A stretch of DNA of 64,000 bases from an uncultured Bacteroidales bacterium (GTDB lineage: Bacteria > Bacteroidota > Bacteroidia > Bacteroidales > Paludibacteraceae): contig CASDOZ010000001.1 in NCBI GenBank assembly GCA_949282265.1, positions 124,001-188,000 of the forward strand, in the 5' to 3' direction. The translations under genes and the position numbers were made by a program. Shown here in pieces: positions 28,521 through 38,184 of this stretch. The notes under the pieces were generated by a model. That model saw nothing but the letters and a program-made list of their open reading frames with translations, made no database searches and had not been told where the DNA came from. Positions within the stretch are counted from its first letter, which is position 1; the number at the start of each line of letters is the position of its first letter.

Positions 28521-28557
28521 AAAGAAGATGGCTGTAAACCATCTTCTTTGCTTTTTA
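28521..28557. terminator. Terminator after tRNA-Glu
   Basis: AAAGAAGATGG (28521-28531) pairs perfectly with CCATCTTCTTT (28539-28549), then GCTTTTT. It may also serve the GH125 gene, which ends at 28610 on the other strand. Confidence 0.9.
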
Positions 28558-28609
28558 TAAACACAAGTATTGCTATTCAAACACACAATACTCTTTTTAT
28601 ATCAAAAAC

Positions 28610-30115
28610 TTACAGATTATTGAGCAAATCCAATTTGCCATCATCAATAAGTTTGATAATCAGCTCACCAAACAAACTGTTTTGCCAAGCAAACCAATGA
28701 CGGGTAAACACATTCGGGTTATCCTTATGGAATGATTCGTGCATAAATCCAGTACCGGCATCCGTTGTCATCAACATTTTCAAACAAAACCTGATTTCAT
28801 CATCATTTTGACTTGTAAACGCTTTCATCATAATGCTCATAGGCCAAACCATGTCATAACCAATATGCGGCCCGCCTATACCTTCACCTGCCTTGCCACG
28901 GAAAAAATACGGATTGTCCTCGCTCCACACGAAATCGCGCGTGTTCTGATAAATTGGATCATTAATATCGACTGCCTCCAAATAAGGCAACGCCAACAAA
29001 CTTGGTACATTAGCATCATCCATTAACAACTGATTACCAAAACCATCCACTTCGTATGCATAAATTTTGCCATATTTCGGATGATCGTATATGGCATATT
29101 TTTTCAATGCCTGCTCCACTTCATCGGCCAGTGCAGTACACTCATTAGCCATACTGGTTTCCCCATTTACGACAGACAATATTTCAGCAGCCTTGCGCAA
29201 CGAAACGACTGCAAAAAAATTGGATGGTATCAAAAATTGAAATATCGTAGCATCATCCGATGGACGGAAAGCAGATGCAATAAGTCCAACAGGCTTTACT
29301 GGATTACCCAAACCGCTATTTGACATAGTATCCATTTGTCTTTCCGTACGCCTCCTGAAAGTATAAGGACCATGCCCGTCTTTCTTCTGTTGTTCACGGA
29401 ATGTCTGTAGAATATTTCGCATGGCAGCCAACCATTCTTCTTGGAAAATACTTGCATCGCCAGTTATTTTCCAATACTGATAAGCCAGGCGCAAGGGATA
29501 GCACAACGAATCTATTTCCCATTTGCGTTCATGTAATTCCGGTTTCATGTCCGTAAGATCACTCATCCAATTATGCGCAGGGTTCGGATCATGCGGATCC
29601 AAAAAAGCATTGGCATACGGATCAAGGATAATGCAACGGAATTGACGTAAAATTGTACCACGCAACATTTTTCGCAAGGCTTCGTCTTGTGTGGCAAGCG
29701 GTACATAAGGCCATATCTGTGCACCCGAATCACGGAGCCACATTGCATGAATATCACCGGTATAAACTAACGTGTCGTCATCTCCATCTTCCAAAGTGTA
29801 GTAACGCACCGTTGTATCTACCGTATTTGGAAAGCAATTCTCAAACATCCAACGCAACTGCGGATTTGTCAGCATAGCCGAAATGCGCGCAATTTCATTC
29901 TCTATGGCCTGCGAAACAAACAAACGATCTGCTTCTGCCGGACGATTGGACACATATACACGGGCATTATCCTGTGGCAACACTATAGCATCAGCTTTAG
30001 CTGCATAATCAACTTGAAGCCTGTCTTTCTGATTATTACCACAACAAACAAATACAAAAACTACAAAACACGGCAAAATAAACCGTACAATATTTTTTCC
30101 TGCCATTTTTTTCAT
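28610..30115 (-). CDS. Glycoside hydrolase family 125 (exo-alpha-1,6-mannosidase), lipoprotein
   Basis: A 501-residue GH125 (DUF1237) enzyme. Characterised members are metal-independent exo-acting alpha-1,6-mannosidases on N-glycan or yeast mannan fragments. Recognisable blocks: VYTGDIHAMWLRDSGAQIWPY, DLTDMKPELHERKWEIDSLCYPLRLAYQYWK, LLMDDANVPSLLALPYL, GIGGPHIGYDMVWPMSIMM, HWFAWQNSLFGELI. The signal FVVFVFVCCGN gives a lipobox, so it is probably tethered in the envelope. No SusC/SusD pair or other mannan gene is nearby, so it stands outside a polysaccharide-utilisation locus here. Confidence 0.92.
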   Translation of the reverse strand: MKKMAGKNIVRFILPCFVVFVFVCCGNNQKDRLQVDYAAKADAIVLPQDNARVYVSNRPAEADRLFVSQAIENEIARISAMLTNPQLRWMFENCFPNTVDTTVRYYTLEDGDDDTLVYTGDIHAMWLRDSGAQIWPYVPLATQDEALRKMLRGTILRQFRCIILDPYANAFLDPHDPNPAHNWMSDLTDMKPELHERKWEIDSLCYPLRLAYQYWKITGDASIFQEEWLAAMRNILQTFREQQKKDGHGPYTFRRRTERQMDTMSNSGLGNPVKPVGLIASAFRPSDDATIFQFLIPSNFFAVVSLRKAAEILSVVNGETSMANECTALADEVEQALKKYAIYDHPKYGKIYAYEVDGFGNQLLMDDANVPSLLALPYLEAVDINDPIYQNTRDFVWSEDNPYFFRGKAGEGIGGPHIGYDMVWPMSIMMKAFTSQNDDEIRFCLKMLMTTDAGTGFMHESFHKDNPNVFTRHWFAWQNSLFGELIIKLIDDGKLDLLNNL

Positions 30116-30210
30116 ATCTATATTCCTAATTTGTATTTAGTATAGAAAATCTTTATATCGAAATGGGGTGACAATTTATCAATTGAAATATTTCTATTTA
30201 TCCTAATTTA

Positions 30211-31143
30211 TTATTTACTCAATTCCAACATCCGCAGAATAGGTTTCACAGCTTTTTCCCTTATTTTCTCATCTACATGAATTTCATTGGATTCATTTTT
30301 CAAGCAATCATATAACTTTTCAAGCGTATTCAAACGCATGAAATTACATTCATTACATGCACATGTACTATCGTTAGGTGGAACAGGAATAAAAGTTTTA
30401 GAAGGATTATTCTTGCGCATTTCATGTAAAATACCACTTTCAGTAGCTACTAAAAATTGATTGCATGTACTTTTTGTAGCAAAATTCAATAAAGCCTGCG
30501 TAGAACCTACAACATCAGCCAATTTTAAAATAACACTTTTACATTCAGGATGTGCCAGCACTTTTGCTTCCGGATATTCCTTTTTCAACTGCACTAATTT
30601 TTCAACCGAAAATTGTTCATGAACATGACATGCTCCGTTCCATAACAACATGTTCCTGTCTGTAATACTATTTATATAATTTCCAAGATTCCTGTCGGGT
30701 CCAAAAATTATTTTTTCATCTTTATCAAAAGTTTCCACTATATCTTTCGCATTCGTACTGGTTACTACCACATCGGTACAGGCTTTTACGGCAGCAGAAG
30801 TATTTACATACGATATGACTGTATAACCAGGATGCTGTTTTACAAAAAACTCAAATTCATCAGCCGGACAGCTGTCAGCTAATGAACAACCTGCATTCAA
30901 ATCGGGAACAAGCACTTTTTTATCTGGACAGAGAATTTTGGCAGTTTCTCCCATAAAATGGACACCGCAAAGTACAATTATGTCCGCCTGGGTCTTTGCT
31001 GCTTTTTGCGCTAAAGCCAGACTATCACCTATAACATCGGCTATGTCTTGAATATCAGAATTCTGGTAATAATGCGCCATGATGACAGCATTTTTTTCTT
31101 TCCGCAACCGGTTAATTTCAGAAATCAAAGTTTGTTTATCCAT
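30211..31143 (-). CDS. nadA: Quinolinate synthase
   Basis: Condenses iminoaspartate with dihydroxyacetone phosphate to quinolinate in de novo NAD synthesis, using a [4Fe-4S] cluster. A 310-residue protein with AHYYQNSDIQDIADVIGDSL (substrate site), and cluster cysteines probably Cys86 (NAGCSLADSC), Cys172 (WNGACHVHEQ) and one of the CACNEC group (261-266). Also FMGETAKIL and SYVNTSAAVKA. NadB and NadC are not in the window; NadE is upstream on the same strand beyond the tRNA and GH125 genes. Confidence 0.96.
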   Translation of the reverse strand: MDKQTLISEINRLRKEKNAVIMAHYYQNSDIQDIADVIGDSLALAQKAAKTQADIIVLCGVHFMGETAKILCPDKKVLVPDLNAGCSLADSCPADEFEFFVKQHPGYTVISYVNTSAAVKACTDVVVTSTNAKDIVETFDKDEKIIFGPDRNLGNYINSITDRNMLLWNGACHVHEQFSVEKLVQLKKEYPEAKVLAHPECKSVILKLADVVGSTQALLNFATKSTCNQFLVATESGILHEMRKNNPSKTFIPVPPNDSTCACNECNFMRLNTLEKLYDCLKNESNEIHVDEKIREKAVKPILRMLELSK

Positions 31144-31577
31144 AAATGAACAATTAGCGTTTCAACTGACAAATTATATTTATATTCTTTTTTCTTTAAA
31201 GGAAAAATTATGCTGAATATTATTGTTTGTTGATAAGGTTGATAAATTAAAGTATGAAAATTTGGATGTAATCGTTTTCAAGTTTGACTATCTTCTTTTC
31301 AACTGATAAAAAAATCATTTGTTTTTGATAATCAATGAATAATGAACTTTATGAACATACTGTTGAAAGTTGCAAAGTTAGAAAAAAAAAGAATATACAC
31401 AATGTTGGAATGGTATAAAAGCAGTTGATTTTTTCCATATAAAATAATGGGATGAAATTTTGTCATCTGGAAAAAAATTATAATTGGATTTTTGGCAGGA
31501 ATTCCAAAATAATAATATCAATTCTTTTTAGTGAGTTATCAACACTTTTCAACAGTAGAAATAAACATTTTTCTGTC
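31144..31577. other. AT-rich intergenic region, no gene seen
   Basis: Divergent spacer between nadA (-) and proA (+). It is rich in A and T runs, and no open frame with coding character or clear RNA structure stands out. It must contain the nadA promoter, but I could not place one with confidence. Confidence 0.5.
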
Positions 31578-31608
31578 TTTTGTTTTTCCATATTTATTTG
31601 CATCTTTG
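31578..31608 (+). promoter_or_regulatory. proA promoter
   Basis: TTTTG (31578-31582), 18 bases, then CATCTTTG (31601-31608), one base off TAnnTTTG. It predicts transcription from about 31614, inside a longer open frame, which supports a start at 31624 or 31633. Confidence 0.5.
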
Positions 31609-31632
31609 TACTGTGTTATTCAGATGACAATT

Positions 31633-32877
31633 ATGAAAAATCTTTTTGAAAATTCAGTAAAAGCATTCCGTAGTTTGAATTTGGTAGATAATTTTACTAT
31701 CAATAAAGTTTTAATGAAATTGGCCGATGAAGCTGAAAGCCAAATAGATGTTATTTTGGAAGCGAATAAGAAAGATCTGGCTGTCATGGATAGGGAAAAT
31801 CCTATGTATGACAGATTACTGCTTACCGCTGACCGTATAAAAAATATTGCTTCTGGTATCCGTAATGTAGCTTCTTTGTCTTCTCCGTTGGACAAGAAAT
31901 TGGAACAACGTACTTTGCCGAATGGAATGATATTGACTAAACGGAGTGTACCGTTTGGAGTAATAGGAATTATTTATGAAGCACGTCCGAATGTAACTTT
32001 TGATGTTTTCTCATTATGTATAAAAGCTGGAAGTGCTTGTATCTTGAAAGGGGGTACTGATGCATACAATTCCAATTGTTGTATAGTCCATATAATTCAA
32101 TCCGTGCTGGGAAAAGCAGGTTTGGATAAAAATATAATTACTTTGTTGCCGGCAGGTCGTGAAGCTACTACAGAATTGCTGAATGCGGTGAATTATGTTG
32201 ATCTTATTATTCCACGTGGAGGTAAAGGACTTATTAATTTTGTAAGGGAAAATTCCAAGGTACCGGTTATAGAAACGGGTGCTGGGATTTGCCATACTTA
32301 TTTTGATGAATTCGGTGATTTGGAAAAAGGGAAATTGATAGTGAATAATGCCAAAACAAGACGTGTAAGTGTATGCAATGCATTGGATTGTCTGATAATT
32401 CATGAAAAACGCTTGTCTGATTTGCCTGCCTTATGTGCACCTCTGGAAAAGAGTGGCGTTTTAATTTATGCTGATGACAAATCATATAATGAATTATCTA
32501 TAAATTACCCGTCTGGACTATTGCAACATGCTACGGAAGAAAGTTTCGGGACAGAATTTTTGTCTTATAAAATGGCTGTGAAAACAGTTTCTGATGTCCG
32601 TGAAGCCATAGACCATATTACACGTTTCGGTTCAAAGCATAGTGAATGTATCATCAGTGAATCCTCAGAGAATATAGCCTTGTTTGACAAGATGGTCGAT
32701 GCAGCCTGTGTTTATACAAACGTATCAACGGCTTTTACGGATGGAGCGCAATTTGGCATGGGTGCTGAAATAGGCATAAGTACCCAGAAAATGCACGCGC
32801 GTGGCCCAATGGCTTTGGCTGAAATAACTACTTACAAGTGGTTTATAAAAGGGAACGGACAAATAAGAAAACCCTGA
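31633..32877 (+). CDS. proA: Glutamate-5-semialdehyde dehydrogenase (gamma-glutamyl phosphate reductase)
   Basis: Second step of proline synthesis: NADPH-dependent reduction of gamma-glutamyl phosphate. A 414-residue aldehyde-dehydrogenase-fold protein: [53 protein letters not shown], and the catalytic Cys in [12 protein letters not shown]. The C-terminal [20 protein letters not shown] is diagnostic. I take MKNLFENS at 31633; ATG 31624 is nearly as good, while earlier starts lie before the predicted promoter box. The usual partner proB is not adjacent. Confidence 0.94.
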   Translation: MKNLFENSVKAFRSLNLVDNFTINKVLMKLADEAESQIDVILEANKKDLAVMDRENPMYDRLLLTADRIKNIASGIRNVASLSSPLDKKLEQRTLPNGMILTKRSVPFGVIGIIYEARPNVTFDVFSLCIKAGSACILKGGTDAYNSNCCIVHIIQSVLGKAGLDKNIITLLPAGREATTELLNAVNYVDLIIPRGGKGLINFVRENSKVPVIETGAGICHTYFDEFGDLEKGKLIVNNAKTRRVSVCNALDCLIIHEKRLSDLPALCAPLEKSGVLIYADDKSYNELSINYPSGLLQHATEESFGTEFLSYKMAVKTVSDVREAIDHITRFGSKHSECIISESSENIALFDKMVDAACVYTNVSTAFTDGAQFGMGAEIGISTQKMHARGPMALAEITTYKWFIKGNGQIRKP

Positions 32878-32896
32878 AAAAAATAGATGGATATAC

Positions 32897-32947
32897 AAAA
32901 AACAAATGTCATGGATTATGAACATAAATCCCATGGCATTTGTTTTT
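32897..32947. terminator. Bidirectional terminator between proA and tmRNA
   Basis: AAAAACAAATG-t-CATGG pairs with CCATG-g-CATTTGTTTTT. A and T runs on both sides serve proA (+) and ssrA (-). Confidence 0.85.
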
Positions 32948-32950
32948 ATG

Positions 32951-33344
32951 TGGAGCTGGAGGGAGTCGAACCCTCGTCCAAACAAGGAACAAACTTGCTT
33001 TCTACATGTTTATCTTCGCTTTGGTTTTCGTGTGCCGGCAAGACCGAAGCCACCAACCGACACCTTATCTTCTAATTTTTCATTCCTGTTTCGAAGCAAA
33101 CAGGAACTATTCCCGATTTGCTGCACCTCCGTTTCATAATGCCTCGGGAAGAGGGCTTATGGGAGATGTCCCGTTCCAGCACCTTGTGCCGGAATTAAGC
33201 TGATTTACTGTGATTCAATCAAGCAGCGAGAGCGTAATTTGTTTCGCCAGTTATAGTTTTGAGGTTCGAGATTAACGAGCTGTTACCACAGTGCTCGACA
33301 TGCTTACAAATCCATTCTACCTGCTGTCAAAACCAAACAGCCCC
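32951..33344 (-). ncRNA. ssrA: Transfer-messenger RNA (tmRNA)
   Basis: About 394 bases. The 5' end GGGGCTGTTTGGTTTTGACA (from 33344) and the 3' end with T arm GAGGGTTCGACTCCCTC and CAGCTCCA are diagnostic and pair to form the acceptor stem. The tag frame is at 33248-33222 and reads GETNYALAA, with stop TGA at 33221-33219, a Bacteroidetes-type tag. CCA is not encoded. The 5' end lies only 6 bases after the stop codon of rny, and I found no clear promoter between, so it may be cut from the rny transcript or use a promoter inside rny. It rescues stalled ribosomes with SmpB. Confidence 0.96.
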
Positions 33345-33350
33345 TACATT

Positions 33351-34880
33351 TTATTTTGCATAACTTATCGCCCGTGTTTCACGGATGACTGTTATCTTGA
33401 CTTGTCCCGGATAAGTCATTTCATCCTGTATTTTCTTTGCAATGTCAAACGAAAGCAATTCCGCTTCTTTATCATCTACTTTATCCGCTCCTACAATGAC
33501 ACGCAATTCACGGCCTGCCTGAATGGCATACGTTTTTATGACACCAGGATATGACAAAGCTAAGTTTTCCAAATCGTTCAAACGTTTGATATATGCTTCC
33601 ACTATTTCGCGGCGTGCACCCGGACGTGCTCCCGATATGGCATCACAAGCCTGTACGATAGGAGCCAGCAATGTTTCCATTTCCACTTCATCATGATGGG
33701 CACCTATTGCATTACAAATATCGGGTTTTTCCTTGTATTTTTCTGCCAATTGCATACCATAAATTGCGTGTGGCAATTCAGGTTCTTCATCTGGCACTTT
33801 GCCAATATCGTGTAATAATCCTGCCCGTTTGGCTTTTTTCGGGTTCAGTCCTAACTCGGATGCCATTGCGGCACATAAATTTGCTGTTTCACGGGCATGT
33901 TGTAACAAGTTTTGACCGTATGAAGAACGGTATTTCATACGACCGACCATACGGATAAGTTCCGGGTGAAGTCCATGTATGCCCAAATCAATGGTTGTGC
34001 GTTTACCGGTTTCGATAATTTCTTCTTCTACTTGTTTGCGCACTTTGTTTACTACTTCTTCTATGCGTGCCGGATGGATACGCCCATCTGTTACCAGTTG
34101 GTGCAGGGACAAACGTGCTATTTCACGGCGCACGGGGTCAAATGCCGAAAGCACGATGGCCTCTGGTGTGTCATCAACGATAATTTCCACGCCGGTAGCA
34201 GCTTCCAATGCACGGATATTTCGTCCTTCGCGTCCGATGATACGTCCCTTTACTTCGTCAGAATCTATGTGGAACACGGTAACGGAATTTTCTATGGCCG
34301 TTTCAGTAGCAATGCGCTGAATGGTTTGGATAACGATTTTTTTCGCTTCTTTGTTGGCGGTCATTTTCGCTTCTTCCATTACTTCGTTGATGTAAGCCAT
34401 GGCATTTGTTTTTGCCTCATCTTTGAGCGATTCCACCAACTGTTTTTTTGCTTCTGCTGCTGACAATCCAGAAATAGTTTCCAATTGGTCTTGGGCCTGT
34501 TTTTGCAATTTTTCCAGTTCTTTGTTCTTGTGTTCTATGGCTTGTATCTGGTTATCCAAGTTCTCGCGGATAGTGTTGACCTCATTCTGTGCGCGTTGCA
34601 ATTCGCTTTGCCGTTGGTTCAGTTGCAATTCACGTTGTTGTTGGCGTGCTTCTGTTTGTTGCAGTTTTGCTTTGCTATTTTGGACCATGTTTTCGTGTTC
34701 CATTTTCAAAGCAATGAACTTTTCTTTGGATTCTATGATTTTATTTTTCTTGATAAGTTCTGCTTCTGCCTCTGCTTCTTTGATTTTATTCTTTCCGATT
34801 GCATTCAAAAGAATCAAACATCCACCAGCCCCGACAATGAAAGCTGCAACGGAAATTAGTATGATAAATATTGTTTCCAT
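33351..34880 (-). CDS. rny: Ribonuclease Y
   Basis: A membrane-anchored endoribonuclease that starts mRNA decay. The 509-residue layout is canonical: N-terminal membrane helix (about 4-26), long coiled coil rich in Lys/Glu/Gln (about 30-175), KH domain ([15 protein letters not shown], about 215-230), and HD domain with the metal motif [12 protein letters not shown] and [13 protein letters not shown]. The C-terminal [16 protein letters not shown] is also typical. A terminator separates it from zapA upstream. It is immediately followed by ssrA. Confidence 0.96.
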   Translation of the reverse strand: METIFIILISVAAFIVGAGGCLILLNAIGKNKIKEAEAEAELIKKNKIIESKEKFIALKMEHENMVQNSKAKLQQTEARQQQRELQLNQRQSELQRAQNEVNTIRENLDNQIQAIEHKNKELEKLQKQAQDQLETISGLSAAEAKKQLVESLKDEAKTNAMAYINEVMEEAKMTANKEAKKIVIQTIQRIATETAIENSVTVFHIDSDEVKGRIIGREGRNIRALEAATGVEIIVDDTPEAIVLSAFDPVRREIARLSLHQLVTDGRIHPARIEEVVNKVRKQVEEEIIETGKRTTIDLGIHGLHPELIRMVGRMKYRSSYGQNLLQHARETANLCAAMASELGLNPKKAKRAGLLHDIGKVPDEEPELPHAIYGMQLAEKYKEKPDICNAIGAHHDEVEMETLLAPIVQACDAISGARPGARREIVEAYIKRLNDLENLALSYPGVIKTYAIQAGRELRVIVGADKVDDKEAELLSFDIAKKIQDEMTYPGQVKITVIRETRAISYAK

Positions 34881-34907
34881 AATAATATATTTTTGTTTAT
34901 TGTGTTC

Positions 34908-34963
34908 ATAAAAAGCAAAATACGCATTCGCAAATCTTATTTCAAGAGAAATGCGTATGCGTA
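34908..34963 (-). terminator. Terminator of the zapA transcript
   Basis: TACGCAT at 34921-34927 pairs with ATGCGTA at 34957-34963, with further inner pairing (CGCA/TGCG, TCT/AGA) separated by symmetric mismatches. On the minus strand it is followed by TTTTGCTTTTT. Confidence 0.75.
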
Positions 34964-35005
34964 AACCAATAAATGCTGCCTGTCTAAGTCTGGAATAAGT
35001 ACTGC

Positions 35006-35290
35006 TTACAGCAGTTGATCTATTTGTTCTTCCAACTCTTCTATCTTTTGGGCCAAAGGATTTATATTTTCAACTTTTTGCTGGCGATTAATCGCTACGG
35101 CAATTTGAAACGCAGTCAACAACCAAAGTTCTACAACGGATTTGTCAGGGTATCTCTGATTCAGTTTGTTGTAAATGTCTTTAATGTCCTTTTCTGCATT
35201 CCGATAAATTTCCTCATCTTTTCTGGCAATATGCAACCGAATTGGATAACCATCGATACGCATATTTATGTTGAACTTTTCATCATCCAT
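35006..35290 (-). CDS. zapA: Cell division protein ZapA
   Basis: A 94-residue FtsZ-ring-associated protein. The N-terminal half ([27 protein letters not shown]) forms the globular part, followed by a long helix ([19 protein letters not shown], then [16 protein letters not shown]) and a coiled-coil tail. I take ATG 35290; the open frame extends 11 codons upstream over the previous gene's end. It lies 8 bases downstream of a small coiled-coil gene, a pairing I recall as conserved in Bacteroidetes. Confidence 0.85.
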   Translation of the reverse strand: MDDEKFNINMRIDGYPIRLHIARKDEEIYRNAEKDIKDIYNKLNQRYPDKSVVELWLLTAFQIAVAINRQQKVENINPLAQKIEELEEQIDQLL

Positions 35291-35298
35291 AAGCTCAT

Positions 35299-35592
35299 CT
35301 ATTCTGTCAGCAGAGCAATGCACTTATCAATTTCGCGCACCATTTTGCCTAACTGGTCTTTGACTATCATTTTTTCTTCCTCGGTCGTAGCCAAAGTGTT
35401 CGCCATGCGTAAATGGTTGCATTTTTCTTGGAGTTCTATAATGGATTTGTGTGTTTGCATCAGTTCGTTTTTCAAATTTGTAACTTCAACCGCCAACTTC
35501 TCATTTTCATTTTTCAAGGATTTGTAATTGGCAATCAAATGTTTCAATTTTGATTCGAACCGAACGGCAAGTTTCTCATACTTGTTATCCAT
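35299..35592 (-). CDS. Small coiled-coil protein upstream of ZapA (ZapB-like in form)
   Basis: A 97-residue, highly charged protein that is almost entirely predicted coiled coil (KLAVRFESKLKHLIANYKSLKNE and on, with leucine heptads through about residue 75). There is no signal peptide or membrane segment. Position directly upstream of zapA suggests a division-related partner, like ZapB in form, but homology to ZapB is not demonstrable by eye. A TATTTTTG box on the minus strand at 35611-35618 probably promotes the pair. Confidence 0.7.
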   Translation of the reverse strand: MDNKYEKLAVRFESKLKHLIANYKSLKNENEKLAVEVTNLKNELMQTHKSIIELQEKCNHLRMANTLATTEEEKMIVKDQLGKMVREIDKCIALLTE

Positions 35593-35717
35593 AATAACTC
35601 AAAGACCACACAAAAATAGTATAACAAATCCAGATATGAAAATAAATGCGATTTTTTATAACTTATTTTCAATTGCGGGCAGAAAAAGTCTTGGCAATTC
35701 CAGTCGGGAAAAATAAT

Positions 35718-36770
35718 TTATTCCGATATTTTTTGCGCAATTTCCATGAAGAACCTGCTTGCCGGATGGTCCGTTTGCATGGCGATGGGCAGGCCATCGT
35801 CGCCTCCTTCCCGTATGCTTTGCACAAGCGGGATTTGCCCCAACAGCGGCACGTTCAGTTCTTCTGCCAGGTTTTTCCCGCCATCTTTTCCGAATATGTA
35901 ATATTTGTTCTGGGGCAATTCGGCAGGTGTGAACCATGCCATGTTTTCTATAATGCCTAAAACAGGGACGTTGATTTTCGGGTTTTGGAACATGTTTACG
36001 CCTTTCCGGGCATCGGCCAGAGCTACGGGTTGCGGTGTGGTTACGACTATCGCGCCAGTCAAGTCCACGGTTTGCACCAATGTGAGGTGGATATCGCTTG
36101 TTCCGGGCGGAAGGTCAATCAGGAAATAATCCAATTCACCCCAGTTTCCTTCATTTATCAGCTGTTTCAAGGCGTTGCTGGCAATTCCCCCGCGCCAAAT
36201 CAGGGCATTTTCCGGATCAACGAAAAAACCAATGGACAGCATTTTAACGTCGTATTTTTGCAGGGGTTCTATCAGTTCCTTGCCTTCCACGGGCGCGAGT
36301 ATGGGACGGAAGTCTTCTTCGGCAAACATTTTTGGCATACTCGGGCCGTGGATGTCGGCATCCAGCAGGCCGACTTTGTAGCCGAGTTGCGCCAAGGCAA
36401 TTGCCAGGTTGCAGGCGACAGTCGATTTGCCAACCCCACCCTTGCCGGATGAAACGGCTATGATGTTTTTTACGCTTTTCAGTGGTTTTTCTTCAACCGG
36501 TTGCGGTTGTTCCTTGCGGTATTTTATCCGGATGTTTCCTTTGATTTCGGCCGTTTCACCGGCATAGGCCAAAACAGCTTGTTCGGCAGCCCGCACGACA
36601 GATTTCTGGAAAGGGTCGTTTTGTTTGTCGAAAATAAGTGAAAAACTGATTTTGTTGCCATCAATGCGTATGTCGTCTTCAAGCATTCCGCTTTCTACAA
36701 TGTCCTTGCCAGTACCCGGATAGCGCACATGGCGCAAGGCATCAATAATTAATTGAGGATAAAAAGCCAT
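35718..36770 (-). CDS. mrp: Mrp/NBP35-family iron-sulfur carrier ATPase
   Basis: A P-loop ATPase that assembles or carries [4Fe-4S] clusters. A 350-residue protein from ATG 36770 (MAFYPQLIIDALRHV). The N-terminal MIP18-like domain (1-90) is followed by the deviant Walker A VSSGKGGVGKSTVACNLA, LLDADIHGPSMPKM and LIDLPPGTSDIHLTL. The CxxC cluster motif of classical ApbC is not evident in the C-terminal part (the region after GIIENMAWF reads TPAELPQNKYYIFG), so cluster binding may differ. A CAAAAGTA (minus TACTTTTG) box lies at 36893-36900. Confidence 0.87.
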   Translation of the reverse strand: MAFYPQLIIDALRHVRYPGTGKDIVESGMLEDDIRIDGNKISFSLIFDKQNDPFQKSVVRAAEQAVLAYAGETAEIKGNIRIKYRKEQPQPVEEKPLKSVKNIIAVSSGKGGVGKSTVACNLAIALAQLGYKVGLLDADIHGPSMPKMFAEEDFRPILAPVEGKELIEPLQKYDVKMLSIGFFVDPENALIWRGGIASNALKQLINEGNWGELDYFLIDLPPGTSDIHLTLVQTVDLTGAIVVTTPQPVALADARKGVNMFQNPKINVPVLGIIENMAWFTPAELPQNKYYIFGKDGGKNLAEELNVPLLGQIPLVQSIREGGDDGLPIAMQTDHPASRFFMEIAQKISE

Positions 36771-36949
36771 GATAATCCAAATTTTGAAAATTAACCATAT
36801 TCCCTTCCAAATGCTATTGGCAAAAGGAATCCATGTGTGAAAATCTGCAAGGAAGTTATATTCCACGGGGTTTTCCCTACAAATTCCATGTACAAAAGTA
36901 CGGATAATTGCCGGAATAGAGAAATTCCTTTATGTTCGGGAAATTTTGT

Positions 36950-37690
36950 TTAGTGGATTTTTTCCAATTTGCTTGTGTAATTGTCGCGCTCTATTTCCAC
37001 ATCAGGTTCAATAAACGTATCGAGCGGTTGCAATGCAAATTTTATATATTTGATGTTCAAGCCGCGGCTGAGCCATAATTGTTCGTAAAAAGTCTTGAGC
37101 GACAAGATGTTGTCAGCACAATCCGAATGGTATAAATCATCGCTGCAAAACAAGACCGGGTAACCGTTGGCTTTCACCATCTCGCAGGTGTATGTGAACA
37201 TGAAATTGCTGTCGGTTTTCAAATGTATTATGCCTTCCGGTTTCAGGAAACGCTGGTATCGGCGCATGAAATTGGTGGAAGTGAGGCGTTTGTTCACTTT
37301 TTTCATTTGCGGATCCGGGAAAGTAAGCCATATTTCGCTGACCTCGTTTTCAGCAAAAAACAAGTCAGTGATTTCAATGTTAGTGCGCAAGAATGCAGCG
37401 TTGGCAAGGTTCATTGCCAACGCTTGTTTGGCTCCGCTCCAAATACGTGCGCCTTTTATGTCGATGCCGATGAAATTTTTGTCCGGATAGAGCTGTGCCA
37501 AGCCGACGGTATATTCTCCTTTTCCGCACCCCAGCTCCAAGACAATCGGGTTGTCGTTGTGGAAAACCTGCCTGGCCCAGTTGCCTTTCAGTCCGTTTTG
37601 TTTCCCTGTTTCTATGTCTTTGGCCGGAAATTGGTAAACATTCGGGAATGTTTCCATTTCGGCAAATTTGGCTAATTTGTTTTTTCCCAC
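36950..37690 (-). CDS. trmB: tRNA (guanine-N7-)-methyltransferase
   Basis: Methylates G46 in the tRNA variable loop using S-adenosylmethionine. A 246-residue Rossmann methyltransferase with the SAM motif [15 protein letters not shown], the acidic [12 protein letters not shown], and the family signature [19 protein letters not shown] containing the catalytic Asp. It sits 26 bases after gldH, within the holB-ricT-gldH-trmB run. Confidence 0.95.
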   Translation of the reverse strand: MGKNKLAKFAEMETFPNVYQFPAKDIETGKQNGLKGNWARQVFHNDNPIVLELGCGKGEYTVGLAQLYPDKNFIGIDIKGARIWSGAKQALAMNLANAAFLRTNIEITDLFFAENEVSEIWLTFPDPQMKKVNKRLTSTNFMRRYQRFLKPEGIIHLKTDSNFMFTYTCEMVKANGYPVLFCSDDLYHSDCADNILSLKTFYEQLWLSRGLNIKYIKFALQPLDTFIEPDVEIERDNYTSKLEKIH

Positions 37691-37716
37691 GATAGTTTTT
37701 TTTGAGAACGAGCCGG

Positions 37717-38184
37717 TTATTTGTTTTTTTCGATAGACATTCCTATGTCGTTAATCCCTGTCAGCGTGTCTTCACGCATACCTTGGAAAATGCGGTAAGT
37801 GTATTCTCCGCTTCTTGGGAAACGGGTGTTTTGTTCATACAGGACAGGCATTTCCAATATGCTTCCTATGCCGTTTCCCAACCATCGTCCACGCTGGTCG
37901 GACAAGTAGCATTCAATCGTGTCGGACACTATGGTGTTATCAGGCAATTTCTTATCAATAAAAAGCCACAGGTTCTGGTACGGGTAGTTTTTACGGTGCC
38001 TTATATAAAGCAGGACATTGTAAGTACTGGTTGTATCTGTTGCGATGAAAGTAAATTCTGCCGGATTGGCTACTTCCCAGCCATGGACAGGTATGGTTTT
38101 TACGTCAGAAAACGCTATGCTGTTTTTACATGCCGGACATGCCAACATCAGTATGATTCCGGTTATCCAATGTATCGGTTTCAT
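37717..38184 (-). CDS. gldH: Gliding motility-associated lipoprotein GldH
   Basis: A 155-residue lipoprotein (signal [13 protein letters not shown], lipobox around Cys19). The body matches Gld[49 protein letters not shown] and the C-terminal [20 protein letters not shown]. GldH is needed for gliding in Flavobacterium but is also kept in many non-gliding Bacteroidetes, where its role is less clear. The start overlaps the stop of ricT by 4 bases. Confidence 0.9.
   Translation of the reverse strand: MKPIHWITGIILMLACPACKNSIAFSDVKTIPVHGWEVANPAEFTFIATDTTSTYNVLLYIRHRKNYPYQNLWLFIDKKLPDNTIVSDTIECYLSDQRGRWLGNGIGSILEMPVLYEQNTRFPRSGEYTYRIFQGMREDTLTGINDIGMSIEKNK

Noticed and set aside
32887-33344. Several short open frames on both strands in the tmRNA locus
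   Set aside because: They lie in the structural RNA; the only real coding part is the nine-residue tag.
34881-35005. 6S RNA next to zapA, as in Enterobacteria
   Set aside because: The spacer is only about 125 bases and is explained by a hairpin terminator with T tract; no long open-bubble structure is visible.
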